Source: a virus
Virus record (IMG/VR): IMGVR_UViG_3300027906_001946
Coordinates: 1-44,582 of that record
Reading direction: 5' to 3' (one strand)
DNA: 44,582 nt
Each line of letters opens with the position of its first letter. The first letter of the stretch is position 1. The notes below the pieces were generated by a model that saw only the letters and a program-made list of their open reading frames with translations, was not told where the DNA came from and made no database searches. Position numbers and translations under genes: made by a program. Positions 8,362 to 16,485 of this stretch are shown here, in pieces.

Positions 8362-8741
8362 TTCAATCCTCCAGTGTCAAGTCGTTGTTTAATAAATTTA
8401 ATCTGTTCAGGGGTTAATATCTTTAAAGCATTTGCTGCTTTTTCGTTGCTATAACCATAGTATTGTTTAATGATTTCAAGATCTGTGACTTTATCCTTTC
8501 GGAGCCAGGGACTGAATCTCTTCTTTTTCCTAAGTGTATTTAGATAAAAAGAATATTGCATATCTTTATCTAAAGAAGAATACTTATTCATTTCATTCAC
8601 AAACATAATACAATCAAGATGACCTGACAAACAACGATTGATAATATATGGAGGATAATCCTTTATAAGATCGGCATCTTCCTCTATTAAATTTTTCTTT
8701 GTAAAGTTGATAGAGTTCAACCAATCTTTAAGTTCAGTCAT
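8358..8741 (-). CDS. 62: Clamp-loader small subunit gp62
   Basis: 127 residues, shorter than T4 gp62 (187), as I recall is usual in cyanophages. Recognisable by the PPYIINRCLSGHLDCI segment and the basic RKKKRFSPWLRKDK segment, and by position directly before regA. gp62 joins four gp44 subunits to load the gp45 clamp. Its ATG overlaps the stop of the 44-residue gene upstream. In T4, genes 44 and 62 are adjacent; here four small or medium genes separate them. Confidence 0.85.
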   Translation of the reverse strand: MTELKDWLNSINFTKKNLIEEDADLIKDYPPYIINRCLSGHLDCIMFVNEMNKYSSLDKDMQYSFYLNTLRKKKRFSPWLRKDKVTDLEIIKQYYGYSNEKAANALKILTPEQIKFIKQRLDTGGLK

Positions 8742-8872
8742 TTGGGTAGTTTACGATTAAAATTCCAGTAATCAAATTTCTGCCACATATAGTATACACC
8801 AATCAAAGTTCTTTTAACAAACTCCTCAAGAAAGATAAGTGAAATAAAAAAATAATCTTCTAAAGTTTTCAT
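8738..8872 (-). CDS. 44-residue protein between oxygenase and gene 62
   Basis: Start ATG at 8872-8870 overlaps the oxygenase stop as ATGA, and the stop TGA at 8738-8740 overlaps the gene 62 start as ATGA, so both ends fit the coupling pattern of the operon. The product (MKTLEDYFFISLIF...) is rich in Phe, Ile and Tyr with a hydrophobic N-terminal half and a basic end, possibly membrane-associated. Function not recognised. The coupling geometry is the main support. Confidence 0.6.
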   Translation of the reverse strand: MKTLEDYFFISLIFLEEFVKRTLIGVYYMWQKFDYWNFNRKLPK

Positions 8873-9429
8873 GATACATTAGGATCATAGCATTTTGTTT
8901 GACAAATCTTTTCTGGCCAAGGATTAATAACTAAAGAAGTTCTCTCACCAGAAAACTCTTTAACATTATGCCATAAACCTGGTCCAAAAACAACTAATCT
9001 ATTTCTCAAAGGAATGATAATTTCATCCTCTAATTCTAACACACCTCCTGTCATATCACCAGCAATATGTGGATAATAAACTAATGTGCAAATAGGAAAT
9101 TTAAGAATACCTTCTGTTAAATAAAGTCGTTCATCTTTATCCCTATGCCATCCATAACTTTCAGACAATCCTGGTCTGACACTAATATTTGTCCAAGACT
9201 CGTATCCAGCAGCAAAAGATATGTCAAAGTAATTATGTGCTATATTCAGTAAATGTAAAAATATATCCTTACATACATGTTCCTGATCCCAATCAAACCA
9301 CCAAGTAGGTAAATCATCTGGTGGTTCACCAAACCACATCGATGCACCACCTCTAATTTCAAACCCATTCATTGTATCTAATAAATGGGTTAATTCATTC
9401 TCAGGTAAAGCATTATCAATAACATTCAT
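8869..9429 (-). CDS. 2OG-Fe(II) oxygenase
   Basis: 186 residues. The metal site can be read as WHRDKD (HxD, near residue 94) and GLWHNV (distal histidine near 154), followed by ERTSLVINPW, where the Arg should bind the 2-oxoglutarate carboxylate. This resembles the prolyl-hydroxylase-like branch often found in cyanophages rather than the Asp/Asn hydroxylase type at 1117-1650. The substrate is unknown: protein, nucleic acid or small molecule are all possible. It is coupled to its neighbours by ATGA overlaps on both sides. Confidence 0.78.
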   Translation of the reverse strand: MNVIDNALPENELTHLLDTMNGFEIRGGASMWFGEPPDDLPTWWFDWDQEHVCKDIFLHLLNIAHNYFDISFAAGYESWTNISVRPGLSESYGWHRDKDERLYLTEGILKFPICTLVYYPHIAGDMTGGVLELEDEIIIPLRNRLVVFGPGLWHNVKEFSGERTSLVINPWPEKICQTKCYDPNVS

Positions 9430-10541
9430 CTTATTATTTGAATGTCATCGTCATCAGTCCACAATTCAACCTTAGTTCTAAATCTACCTTCCTGCTTTAA
9501 TTTATCATACCTCTTACCTGCTTTCTTCTTCCACCACTTAATAATATTATCAAGATGAAACTTATCCCAGTTCTGACCTGGCACTAACTTATCTTGCTGC
9601 TCATTAATAACTTCCCTAACATTACCATACCCATAATCAGATATGTAAAATCTTTTCTTCTGCGTTAAACCAAATGCCATATCAATAACAGAATTAAACT
9701 CATCAAGTTTATCCTGATCCTTTAATGACTTCTTAATACTAGCAATCATTTTATTCTGACGCTTCATCTTTTTAGATGAGGCTTTATTATCAGTCAATGG
9801 AGTATTATTATTTAATACAGTAAACCGATTATGAAGACGATGAAATACCTCATCATGAAGTAAAGGAAGAAACTTACTCTCAGTCAATCCTTTATATCTG
9901 AAGAAAGGTTTTAATCCATCATACTGTGATGCTGATGTAGTAGATCCATATAATGATGTAGTCTCAAATAAAGCAATATCCTTTTCAAATACTCTATTCA
10001 AAGTTTCTCTTGCAAAATGAGATACACACATCAATGCAAGTAACTTACCACCAAGATAGTTGTAACCGAAAGGTTGAGATGGAACTATTACAAATCCCAT
10101 TGCAGCATGACGATTAAACACAGAAAGATTAGGTGGTTTACCTAACCATAAATTTCTTGGTTTTGAATTGATAGTTGGTGAACCAAATCTTATAAACCCT
10201 ACAATCCTTTGTGTTCTTTTCTCATACACCATCCAACGCAATTCTCTACCAGGTATATTGCTTTCATTATTGTGAGAAGATACTGCTGCTAATAGATTAT
10301 TATAATGTTCTTGAGGAAGAGATTGTTCAAATCTATTCCCAATAAATTTAACATCAAACTCCATCTCCTCTGGATGAATATCTTCATTAAAGAACTCATC
10401 ATGTAAAGGAGTAAGTTGACTTGTTTGTGCAACTAATTCTTTCTTTACATATCGAAGATAATCTTCAATGGATGTAAAGTTTCCAAAGTAATCAATAAAT
10501 TCATCAGCAGCCCATGTAGCATCTGCTTCACTTATTATCAT
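9426..10541 (-). CDS. Large conserved-looking protein, tentatively DUF4338 (DruA-like)
   Basis: 371 residues, by far the largest unassigned gene among the replication genes. A central region resembles a GNAT-like or DUF4338 fold: LRWMVYEKRTQRIVGFIRFG (strand pair), GFVIVPSQPF, then GYNYLGGKLLALMCVS and a FETTSLYG..SQYDGLKPFF segment. The C-terminal third is very basic, with a KKSLKDQDKL helix and IIKWWKKKAG. DUF4338 occurs in DruA of the Druantia defence system, but the match here is from memory and partial. A nucleic-acid-binding role is possible given the charge. It overlaps its neighbours by 4 bases on each side. Confidence 0.5.
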   Translation of the reverse strand: MIISEADATWAADEFIDYFGNFTSIEDYLRYVKKELVAQTSQLTPLHDEFFNEDIHPEEMEFDVKFIGNRFEQSLPQEHYNNLLAAVSSHNNESNIPGRELRWMVYEKRTQRIVGFIRFGSPTINSKPRNLWLGKPPNLSVFNRHAAMGFVIVPSQPFGYNYLGGKLLALMCVSHFARETLNRVFEKDIALFETTSLYGSTTSASQYDGLKPFFRYKGLTESKFLPLLHDEVFHRLHNRFTVLNNNTPLTDNKASSKKMKRQNKMIASIKKSLKDQDKLDEFNSVIDMAFGLTQKKRFYISDYGYGNVREVINEQQDKLVPGQNWDKFHLDNIIKWWKKKAGKRYDKLKQEGRFRTKVELWTDDDDIQIIR

Positions 10542-10759
10542 TTTATTAACATAGGGTGATCATCCCAAGGATTGGTGGGAATACCTATATGCATCTTTAT
10601 AGGAGCATCTAACACGCTATCAAGACTCTCAGACATTCTACGGAAACCACTTCCAACAAATACCTGACCAGCAACAACTGCTACAGTGGCAGTACCCCAG
10701 AAGATATAATACCATCTAGATTTAACTTGATGCCTTTGTTTCTTTGTTATTTTTGTCAT
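10538..10759 (-). CDS. Small single-pass membrane protein
   Basis: 73 residues. A basic N-terminus (KKQRHQVKSRW) precedes one hydrophobic segment, about residues 17-36 (YYIFWGTATVAVVAGQVFVG), which suggests an inner-membrane protein with its N-terminus in the cytoplasm. The rest is soluble and ends in a Pro/Trp-containing segment. Function not recognised. Joined to both neighbours by 4-base overlaps. Confidence 0.65.
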   Translation of the reverse strand: MTKITKKQRHQVKSRWYYIFWGTATVAVVAGQVFVGSGFRRMSESLDSVLDAPIKMHIGIPTNPWDDHPMLIK

Positions 10760-10992
10760 GCTGGATGTTCAAATTGTTCAGTAAGTCTTGCACCAACAGG
10801 GCCATCATCTGAATAAACTTCTAAACGATGAACCTTGATAGAATCCTTTTCAAATATTGTAACATCAACCCTACCATCTTTGCAAGAAATCTTTACAGTT
10901 CCATTACAAGACCAATCTTTAGGTTCATTATAAAACTTATAAACTGGATAGGGATCACGAGTTTTAGCACTAGCTATTACTTTAGTATTCAT
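10756..10992 (-). CDS. Small hypothetical protein upstream of the membrane protein
   Basis: 78 residues, mostly beta-strand in pattern (GTVKISCKDGRVDVTIFEKD, then KVHRLEVYSDDG), possibly a small beta-barrel. No membrane segment. It overlaps the end of gene 44 by 4 bases and the next gene by 4 bases, so it is translated from the clamp-loader message. Function not recognised. Confidence 0.65.
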   Translation of the reverse strand: MNTKVIASAKTRDPYPVYKFYNEPKDWSCNGTVKISCKDGRVDVTIFEKDSIKVHRLEVYSDDGPVGARLTEQFEHPA

Positions 10993-11930
10993 TTGAAGTT
11001 ACACTCAACCATTATCTCTGTAAGACATGCTAACATATTAATTTCTTGATCTGCAACAAATGCTATTTGGTATTGATATTTTGCAATAATAAGAACGGCA
11101 GCAGGAATAGAGCTATTGACCAAGGATTCGTAAAGACTATCGTAAATGCGACGCAGTAATACACTAGAATCATTATCCAAATTACTAACGACCCATTTAC
11201 GAACTTCCGCAAAGTTCTTTTCTTTAAGGTTTTTAATGAGATCATTTACAGATACGTCTGAGAAAGATGCAAGAATACCAGAGTCAATTTTTCCACCAAC
11301 CGAATACCTTTGACATTCGTTGAGAACTCTTCTCCAATCTGGAAAATGTTTGTTAATAATTTCTGCAAGAACTTTTCCATCATACGAAACCTTTTCAGCA
11401 TCTAGTATATATTGAAGTCTTTTAAAAAATGTTACCGCAATCTCTTGTTTATGCTTACCCTTAATACCAAACTCCACCACAGCACATCTCGAATGGAGGG
11501 GTTCAATGATTTTATTTTTGTAGTTGCAAGTGAAAATGAATCTACAGTTCCCTGAGAACTCCTCAATAGACGCTCTAAGGAGGAGCTGTACGTCGGAAGT
11601 GGTATTGTCTGCTTCATCGATGATGATGACCTTATGCTTCGACTCGCTGCTAAGAGAGACTGTAGATGCGAAGTTCTTGGCGTTATTCCTAACAGTGTCA
11701 AGAAACCTGCCTTCATCCGAGCCATTAATGACATAATAGTCTACTCCCAATTCATTGCAGAGTGCCTTTGCCACTGTTGTCTTTCCTACACCTGGTGGGC
11801 CAGACAATAGCATATTAGGTATCTCACCTTTATTTAGAAAATCTCTAAAGGTTTTCTTTATATTCTCAGGAAGAATACATTCATCAATTGTTTGGGGTCT
11901 GTATTTTTCAACCCATATAAAGTCACTCAT
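10989..11930 (-). CDS. 44: Clamp-loader large subunit gp44 (AAA+ ATPase)
   Basis: 313 residues, close to T4 gp44 (319). It begins with the usual VEKYRPQT segment, then Walker A GPPGVGKT (residues 44-51), Walker B IIDEAD near 104, and an HSRC segment that places the SRC arginine-finger motif of clamp loaders near residue 152. With gp62 it opens the gp45 ring and loads it on primer-template DNA. The ring is also needed by gp55 to activate late promoters in T4. Assignment is secure. Confidence 0.95.
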   Translation of the reverse strand: MSDFIWVEKYRPQTIDECILPENIKKTFRDFLNKGEIPNMLLSGPPGVGKTTVAKALCNELGVDYYVINGSDEGRFLDTVRNNAKNFASTVSLSSESKHKVIIIDEADNTTSDVQLLLRASIEEFSGNCRFIFTCNYKNKIIEPLHSRCAVVEFGIKGKHKQEIAVTFFKRLQYILDAEKVSYDGKVLAEIINKHFPDWRRVLNECQRYSVGGKIDSGILASFSDVSVNDLIKNLKEKNFAEVRKWVVSNLDNDSSVLLRRIYDSLYESLVNSSIPAAVLIIAKYQYQIAFVADQEINMLACLTEIMVECNFK

Positions 11931-12176
11931 TCAAGATGCCCTCCAGGCCACATAGTAAATAAATCCCAACCCTAATAGGATTGTAAATGGAATAGGAAAA
12001 AATGGCAAGACCGTCATGGCATGTATAACTTGCACAAGAACAATACCATAGAAAATAAACATAATCCACATGCCTATTTTATTATGCCTACTCCCACGTT
12101 TATATTCTGGTTCAGCAACATTATACTTCCAGATGTCACTTGACATGTATTCATCTAAAGGGATTTTTTTACTCAT
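11931..12176 (-). CDS. Small protein with two predicted membrane segments
   Basis: 81 residues from the ATG at 12176. That start lies two bases after the stop of the upstream small gene and is preferred over an upstream in-frame ATG at 12218, which would overlap that gene. A soluble N-terminal third (KKIPLDEYMSSDIWKYN) is followed by two hydrophobic stretches (about 37-55 and 59-78), so it is probably an integral membrane protein. It abuts the gene 44 start. Function not recognised. Confidence 0.68.
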   Translation of the reverse strand: MSKKIPLDEYMSSDIWKYNVAEPEYKRGSRHNKIGMWIMFIFYGIVLVQVIHAMTVLPFFPIPFTILLGLGFIYYVAWRAS

Positions 12177-12178
12177 AA

Positions 12179-12343
12179 TTAATTCCAGTGTCGGATTACT
12201 CCTGCAACGATAAAACAATTAGTGATAAGATAAGTAAGGAAGATGCCAGATCGAACAATGAGTACAATATTATCATACCTCTTGGTCTGTTCATCAGAGA
12301 ACGAACCCAATGCATACTTCCATATCCTCCATAATTTAGTCAT
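12179..12343 (-). CDS. 54-residue protein with one membrane-like segment
   Basis: Start ATG at 12343 overlaps the stop of the 170-residue gene upstream (ATGA) and the stop TAA lies at 12179-12181, two bases before the next start. The product begins MTKLWRIWKYALGSFSDEQ and has a hydrophobic helix (GIFLTYLITNCFIVAGVI). Its size, hydrophobic helix and strict coupling make it a credible gene between genes 45 and 44. Function not recognised. Confidence 0.65.
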   Translation of the reverse strand: MTKLWRIWKYALGSFSDEQTKRYDNIVLIVRSGIFLTYLITNCFIVAGVIRHWN

Positions 12344-12852
12344 ACCCAATTCGGTTTTCTGGATGGGTCACGAAGATAATTAGATGCAACCCAAGGTTTG
12401 CTCCCAATGTAATTCTTGTAAGCAGTAAAAGTGTCAATGCTTGTGTCATGTTTATATTCATCGGGCATCGCTCGTGTAAATGATTTTGGTAATGTTGGTG
12501 GTCGAAGAGGAATAATACTACCTGCTTCTAATATAGTTTTTTCACAACTATGAACTTTACCATACCGATGTGTATACTCTTGACATAAAGCCATACCATG
12601 AGAAACTAACCACCATGTGTTTATGATAGATTCGTTTACCCATACTGTGCAAGGGTGATTACGAAAAGCACCCTTATCAGTGCTGTATTTACTACCATCT
12701 TTTTTATGTAACTCACCATACCCATGACCCCACTTGTCAGAACAAACAATAGAAAGCATTTGACATGTTTCTAATGGCATCTTAACTACATGCTTATCAG
12801 GTAAACATTGTGCAGACAAGATTGGTGATGGATCTGTTACAAAGATGTTCAT
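12340..12852 (-). CDS. Conserved-looking phage protein of unknown function
   Basis: 170 residues. It carries the pattern CLPDKHVVKMPLETCQMLSI near residues 17-36, which I recognise from many phage proteins of this size but cannot tie to an activity. The sequence is rich in His, Trp and Cys (KWGHGYGE, FRNHPCTVW, NTWWLVSHG), suggesting metal binding or a catalytic pocket. Proteins of this type are sometimes labelled as DNA-repair glycosylases, but I see no residues supporting that. The gene overlaps the end of gene 45 by 4 bases. Confidence 0.75.
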   Translation of the reverse strand: MNIFVTDPSPILSAQCLPDKHVVKMPLETCQMLSIVCSDKWGHGYGELHKKDGSKYSTDKGAFRNHPCTVWVNESIINTWWLVSHGMALCQEYTHRYGKVHSCEKTILEAGSIIPLRPPTLPKSFTRAMPDEYKHDTSIDTFTAYKNYIGSKPWVASNYLRDPSRKPNWV

Positions 12853-13514
12853 TCAAATGTTGAATCAGGCTCTAGAGCTATATAATACTTCAATGCGTAA
12901 TTTTGACAAGTAAATCGTGACAGTAATTTTTGTGACACAACGATATCATATGTACCAGGAACAATCTTAATGTTCTCTACTTTAAAATTAAATGAGAATG
13001 TTGAATCAGTCTCACCAACTATAACAGAAAAATCATTCGAAGTATCATTCTTCTTATCACGAACTAAGACCTTAACAACACCATCACCACCAACTACACA
13101 TAGATCAGGTAATTGATAAATTGCTGCTGCCTTCAATAACTTATCTAATTGAGATGTGCTCAACTCAAAACTGACAGTCTCATCAGGAAGTGTAATTTCC
13201 TTTTCTGGTGGAGTAACAATAACTTTTGGATCAGCAAAGAAATACTTAGAACGAGATCTACCTTCTTTGATAATAACATAACTATCATCTTGAAAGTCAA
13301 GTTCTGGTTTTTGATGAAGTGCAAGACCATTTAGAAACTGATTCAAATCATAGATACCAAAATCTTTAGGTATCTCCTCATCAATCTCTGCCTCTGCCAA
13401 TATGTTCTTCATGACAGAAATCGTTCTCAAAGAACTACCTTCCTTAAAAAGAATTGATTGATTGATTGTTGAAAAATTCTTCAATAAGGTCAGTGTTTTA
13501 TCCGATAATTTCAT
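12849..13514 (-). CDS. 45: Sliding clamp gp45
   Basis: About 221 residues from the ATG at 13514, where the product begins MKLSDKTLTLLKNFSTIN as in T4 gp45 (MKLS..T..LLKNFATIN). An in-frame ATG at 13535 is placed for coupling to the upstream stop and would add seven residues. Other clamp landmarks are IYDLNQFL, the SFNFKVENIKI strand and the C-terminal YYIALEPDSTFE, matching T4 VVALEADST. The trimeric ring tethers gp43 and, in T4, also acts as the mobile enhancer for late transcription with gp55. Confidence 0.93.
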   Translation of the reverse strand: MKLSDKTLTLLKNFSTINQSILFKEGSSLRTISVMKNILAEAEIDEEIPKDFGIYDLNQFLNGLALHQKPELDFQDDSYVIIKEGRSRSKYFFADPKVIVTPPEKEITLPDETVSFELSTSQLDKLLKAAAIYQLPDLCVVGGDGVVKVLVRDKKNDTSNDFSVIVGETDSTFSFNFKVENIKIVPGTYDIVVSQKLLSRFTCQNYALKYYIALEPDSTFE

Positions 13515-13537
13515 AGTGTGGGGTCTCAGTTTCATTA

Positions 13538-14245
13538 TTAAGGCATGTTGTGATCAATGTTTCCACTGGTCATAGATGGTTTTCCGTAATGCTCATCAAA
13601 GTGTAACAATAGCATAGCATAATGTATTACTTTCAGCAAGTCTTTCTTATTCTTTCCATCCTTACTTCCATACCTACTACCATACTTAAGTATGTTTGCT
13701 TGACAGAAATCAGATGCAAGATCTCTTGATGCCATCAAGTCTATTGTCTGAACATTACGATACTCATGTTTAGTGCCTGTGTAATGCCCATTGTAAGTAC
13801 GTGATACATACTCCTCTACATCTTTAAGTATCTCCTCTTCATGATACTTATTCCTGCTGTCTGACATTTTTGTAAGTTCCTCCTTATAGAAATCTTGTTC
13901 GTATCCACTATTGTATGGTGAATTTGCATGTATATTTAGATTTAATTCTTCATAAGATGTAGATGGTATATGATGTGCAATTTGATCATCATTATCTGAT
14001 AAGTAAGATTGTGGATAAGGAGTTCCATTAACCACAGCTTCTGCCATCATATGATCAAAAGCATCTGTAAATGGATTCTCTGCATCAGGGTCATTTCTCT
14101 TATAATCATAGTAGTAAGGGGAATGTTTAATATCATCCCCTTCTACTTTAAACGATTGACCAGTATCAGGTTTTTTCATAATAGGATAATCCTCATCAAA
14201 TGTTCCATCTAAAATAGATGCTGCTAAAGCCCATGCATTAGTCAT
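13538..14245 (-). CDS. DUF3310-like protein
   Basis: 235 residues from the ATG at 14245, which overlaps the CobS-like stop by 8 bases and is preceded by AGAGAG; an earlier ATG at 14287 would overlap further. The first 150 residues are acidic and Tyr/His/Asn-rich with low complexity (SPYYYDYKRNDPD). The last 80 residues contain IDLMASRDLASDFCQANILKY and the DLLKVIHYAMLLL helix, which resemble the DUF3310 domain common in phages. That domain is often labelled nucleotide kinase, but I see no P-loop. Role unknown. Confidence 0.7.
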   Translation of the reverse strand: MTNAWALAASILDGTFDEDYPIMKKPDTGQSFKVEGDDIKHSPYYYDYKRNDPDAENPFTDAFDHMMAEAVVNGTPYPQSYLSDNDDQIAHHIPSTSYEELNLNIHANSPYNSGYEQDFYKEELTKMSDSRNKYHEEEILKDVEEYVSRTYNGHYTGTKHEYRNVQTIDLMASRDLASDFCQANILKYGSRYGSKDGKNKKDLLKVIHYAMLLLHFDEHYGKPSMTSGNIDHNMP

Positions 14246-15344
14246 TGTAGGCACTCTCTTCTGCTTTGTCAAATTCAAAATCAGCATCTACCTTGTCATA
14301 TAGTTCCAAGAAAGATTGCTTTGTTTCATCATCAAAACGATTCACACATACAGAGATTGCTTTCGCTTTATCATTAAAGATACTATATGCTCTAACAATA
14401 TGAACCAATCTACGAGTGCTGATGATCTCTTCGATACCACCATCATAGAATGTTTTACGAATGATGTCACCCCAATCTACAAGACGTTGTAGGAAATTGA
14501 TATCCGTAACACCATGAGTAGCAGCAACCTTACCAAGAATTCTTTGCTCAGTCTTAGGAGAAGGATACTGTTGTTCAAATGTTACTGGGAATCTTTCAAG
14601 GAAGGCTTCATTAAGCACGTTAGTTCCAATGAATCTTCCGTCGTCTGAACCTTTACCCTTAGTATTTGCTGTTGCAATGACGTTGAATCCTGCTCTTGGT
14701 CTAACGAATTTTCCAATTTTTTTAAGGAAAACTCCAGATCCCTCAAGTACGCTTTGAAGGCAGAGAATTTTGTTGGATGCGAGGTCGATTTCATCAAGGA
14801 GCAAGATAGCTCCTCGTTCGAGTGCTTCAATGACTGGGCCATTGTGCCATACTGTGGCACCATCAACAAGACGGAAACCGCCAATAAGATCGTCTTCATC
14901 TGTTTCGATTGTAATATTTACCCGAATAAGTTCTCTCTTCAACTGAGCACATGCTTGCTCTACACTAAAGGTTTTACCGTTACCCGAAAGACCTGTAATA
15001 AATGTAGGATAGAATTGTTTAGATTTAATTACAGATTTAATATCTACAAAAGGCCCGAATGGAACAAATGTATCATCCTTATCAGGAACTAAATTCTGTT
15101 CTACTGATGGTTCTACAGAAGGTGCTTTAAATGACTTCTCAATATTCTCCACTGCTTTTGTAGTTACTTCAAGATTCCACTTACCTTTACCCACCTTATA
15201 TTTTTTAATCTTCTTAGTGACAGTTGAATAACCAATATCGTTCATGGCACAAAAAGCACGAATATCAGCTGCGGTAAACTCTATACCAAAGTTTTCTTTC
15301 AATCCTTCAAAAACTTGATCTTCGGTCATTTTGATTTCGAACAT
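14238..15344 (-). CDS. cobS: CobS-like AAA+ ATPase (MoxR type)
   Basis: 368 residues from the ATG at 15344; an in-frame ATG at 15362 would add six. The N-terminal 80 residues form a small domain (FTAADIRAFCAMNDIGY). Next come Walker A GLSGNGKT near residue 120, the TDEDDLIGG segment, Walker B LLLDEID, and IATANTKGKG with sensor 1. CobS with CobT inserts cobalt in aerobic cobalamin synthesis, but phage copies lack the CobN partner and more likely form a MoxR-VWA chaperone pair with the gene at 16849-19047. A candidate promoter lies just upstream. CobS-like genes are a cyanophage hallmark. Confidence 0.9.
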   Translation of the reverse strand: MFEIKMTEDQVFEGLKENFGIEFTAADIRAFCAMNDIGYSTVTKKIKKYKVGKGKWNLEVTTKAVENIEKSFKAPSVEPSVEQNLVPDKDDTFVPFGPFVDIKSVIKSKQFYPTFITGLSGNGKTFSVEQACAQLKRELIRVNITIETDEDDLIGGFRLVDGATVWHNGPVIEALERGAILLLDEIDLASNKILCLQSVLEGSGVFLKKIGKFVRPRAGFNVIATANTKGKGSDDGRFIGTNVLNEAFLERFPVTFEQQYPSPKTEQRILGKVAATHGVTDINFLQRLVDWGDIIRKTFYDGGIEEIISTRRLVHIVRAYSIFNDKAKAISVCVNRFDDETKQSFLELYDKVDADFEFDKAEESAYND

Positions 15345-15369
15345 AATGTAATTTTGTTTCAATACACAT

Positions 15370-15398
15370 ATTATAGAGCATTGGAACCACCTTTAAAC
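15370..15398 (-). promoter_or_regulatory. Candidate early promoter for the cobS-like gene
   Basis: On the minus strand, GTTTAA at 15393-15398 is followed after 17 bases by a perfect TATAAT at 15370-15375. The -35 resembles the T4 early element GTTTAC more than TTGACA. It lies in the short gap between the 81-residue gene and the CobS-like start. Confidence 0.4.
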
Positions 15399-15408
15399 CC
15401 TTTGTCAC

Positions 15409-15654
15409 CTAATGTTGATATTTCTTAACACTTGCTTCCCACTCTTTCATGGATGATTGCAATTGACCCTCATTCTCCTTTGGATCCAATTTATCATATC
15501 CCTTCATCTTTTTCCATTTATTATACATTGCACCCAAGATCCATGCTTGAGCAAGTTGTTTAGGCCCATTCTCTAACAACTCAAGTTGCGTCTTGCTACT
15601 TGTGTATGCTTTGTATTCTTCTCTCCAATTGGAGTCATCATAAAGTTTTGTCAT
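15409..15654 (-). CDS. Small hypothetical protein, paralogue of 16664-16846
   Basis: 81 residues, function not recognised. It shares with the gene at 16664 the ordered pattern NW-[EK]..Y, Q-[LI]-ELLE, then G.MY..WK: here NWREEY, QLELLENG and GAMYNKWKK. The C-terminus is charged and helical. It is the last gene before the CobS-like promoter and starts one base after the stop of the basic protein upstream. It may be a small helical adaptor, which is inference. Confidence 0.7.
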   Translation of the reverse strand: MTKLYDDSNWREEYKAYTSSKTQLELLENGPKQLAQAWILGAMYNKWKKMKGYDKLDPKENEGQLQSSMKEWEASVKKYQH

Positions 15655-16143
15655 TTAATCTCCGTATGAGAAAGTTTTTCCTTTAATTTGAGATTGCCCA
15701 TATGGGTTTTTACCTTGAGGTTTGAACCTACCCACATTTTCTCCTTTCTTTTCTAAACCTCCTTTCCTGGTTCTATGGAGTGTAGCAGTTTTTTTAGTTT
15801 GTGTCAAGACAGAATCCTGACCATACTTCTTACCTAGTTTCTTGACCTCTTTCTTAAACTTCTTCTTACTCATCTTACCACGATCTATTGCATAACTTTT
15901 CTCTTTTACTTTTCTTTCCTTTCCAGTCTCCTTATCTTTTTCTAAATAAGATCCTTTTACTTTAGTAGGCCCTCTACCAAATTTACCACGAATATCTTTT
16001 TGTAATTGCTTTGATCTTGCTTGATTATCTTTTCTTGATTTGTTACCACGATCAGCCGAGAGAGTTGCTATCCCACTCTTATCAGACTTACTTTTTATTC
16101 TAGAGAGACTACTCTCTTGTATAAACTCTTTATAGGTCTTCAT
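15655..16143 (-). CDS. Highly basic protein with a KTYKEF N-terminus
   Basis: 162 residues from the ATG at 16143, with AGGAA twelve bases upstream; a TTG at 16155 lies directly on that AGGAA and is less likely. The start MKTYKEFIQES resembles the short N-terminal tag (MKTFKEF..E) that I recall from many cyanophage proteins. The remainder is extremely rich in Lys, Arg and Gly with few hydrophobics (KKKFKKEVKKLGKKYG), suggesting nucleic-acid binding, for example an internal head or DNA-packing protein. That role is inferred only from composition. Confidence 0.72.
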   Translation of the reverse strand: MKTYKEFIQESSLSRIKSKSDKSGIATLSADRGNKSRKDNQARSKQLQKDIRGKFGRGPTKVKGSYLEKDKETGKERKVKEKSYAIDRGKMSKKKFKKEVKKLGKKYGQDSVLTQTKKTATLHRTRKGGLEKKGENVGRFKPQGKNPYGQSQIKGKTFSYGD

Positions 16144-16168
16144 GCTTTGCGACAATTCCTAAACTTAT

Positions 16169-16303
16169 TTATTCTTCTTCATCTTCTAATAGATATTCAA
16201 ATTTCTTAAATCTAACTCCGTTCTGTAATAAAAGAATCATCTTTGATTTAGTCATTTCCTCACTATAAAAAATAACTGGTTGTTCTCTACAATCTCCACT
16301 CAT
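16169..16303 (-). CDS. 44-residue acidic-tailed small protein
   Basis: ATG at 16303 overlaps the stop of the coiled-coil gene upstream as ATGA; stop TAA at 16169-16171. The product begins MSGDCREQPVIFYSEEMTKS and ends in an acidic run (LEDEEE). Function not recognised. Support is the coupling and the lack of any other gene in this stretch. Confidence 0.5.
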   Translation of the reverse strand: MSGDCREQPVIFYSEEMTKSKMILLLQNGVRFKKFEYLLEDEEE

Positions 16304-16431
16304 TTCCTTTCCCCATTTCTTGGAGAACCCTTATAATATTCCAACCTTCTACGGAGAAGGTGAACTTCCTTTTCAAGTTCTTTGTTTTCTTTTTCTAAAA
16401 GTTCGATGTGTTCTTCGTATACAATGTACAT
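16300..16431 (-). CDS. 43-residue coiled-coil small protein
   Basis: ATG at 16431, stop TGA at 16300-16302. Almost the whole product is a charged heptad-like helix (IELLEKENKELEKEVHLLRRR), a likely coiled coil, ending in a short basic tail. Function not recognised. The 54 bases before the start are very AT-rich and show no clear promoter. Confidence 0.5.
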   Translation of the reverse strand: MYIVYEEHIELLEKENKELEKEVHLLRRRLEYYKGSPRNGERK

Positions 16432-16485
16432 AATTTTCAAATAAACAATACCATAATATAAATTATCTTCTATTTCGTTAAATAT

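Noticed and set aside
12340-12852. Label as pyrimidine-dimer DNA glycosylase
   Set aside because: I recalled such labels for similar phage proteins, but no catalytic residues of that family are visible.
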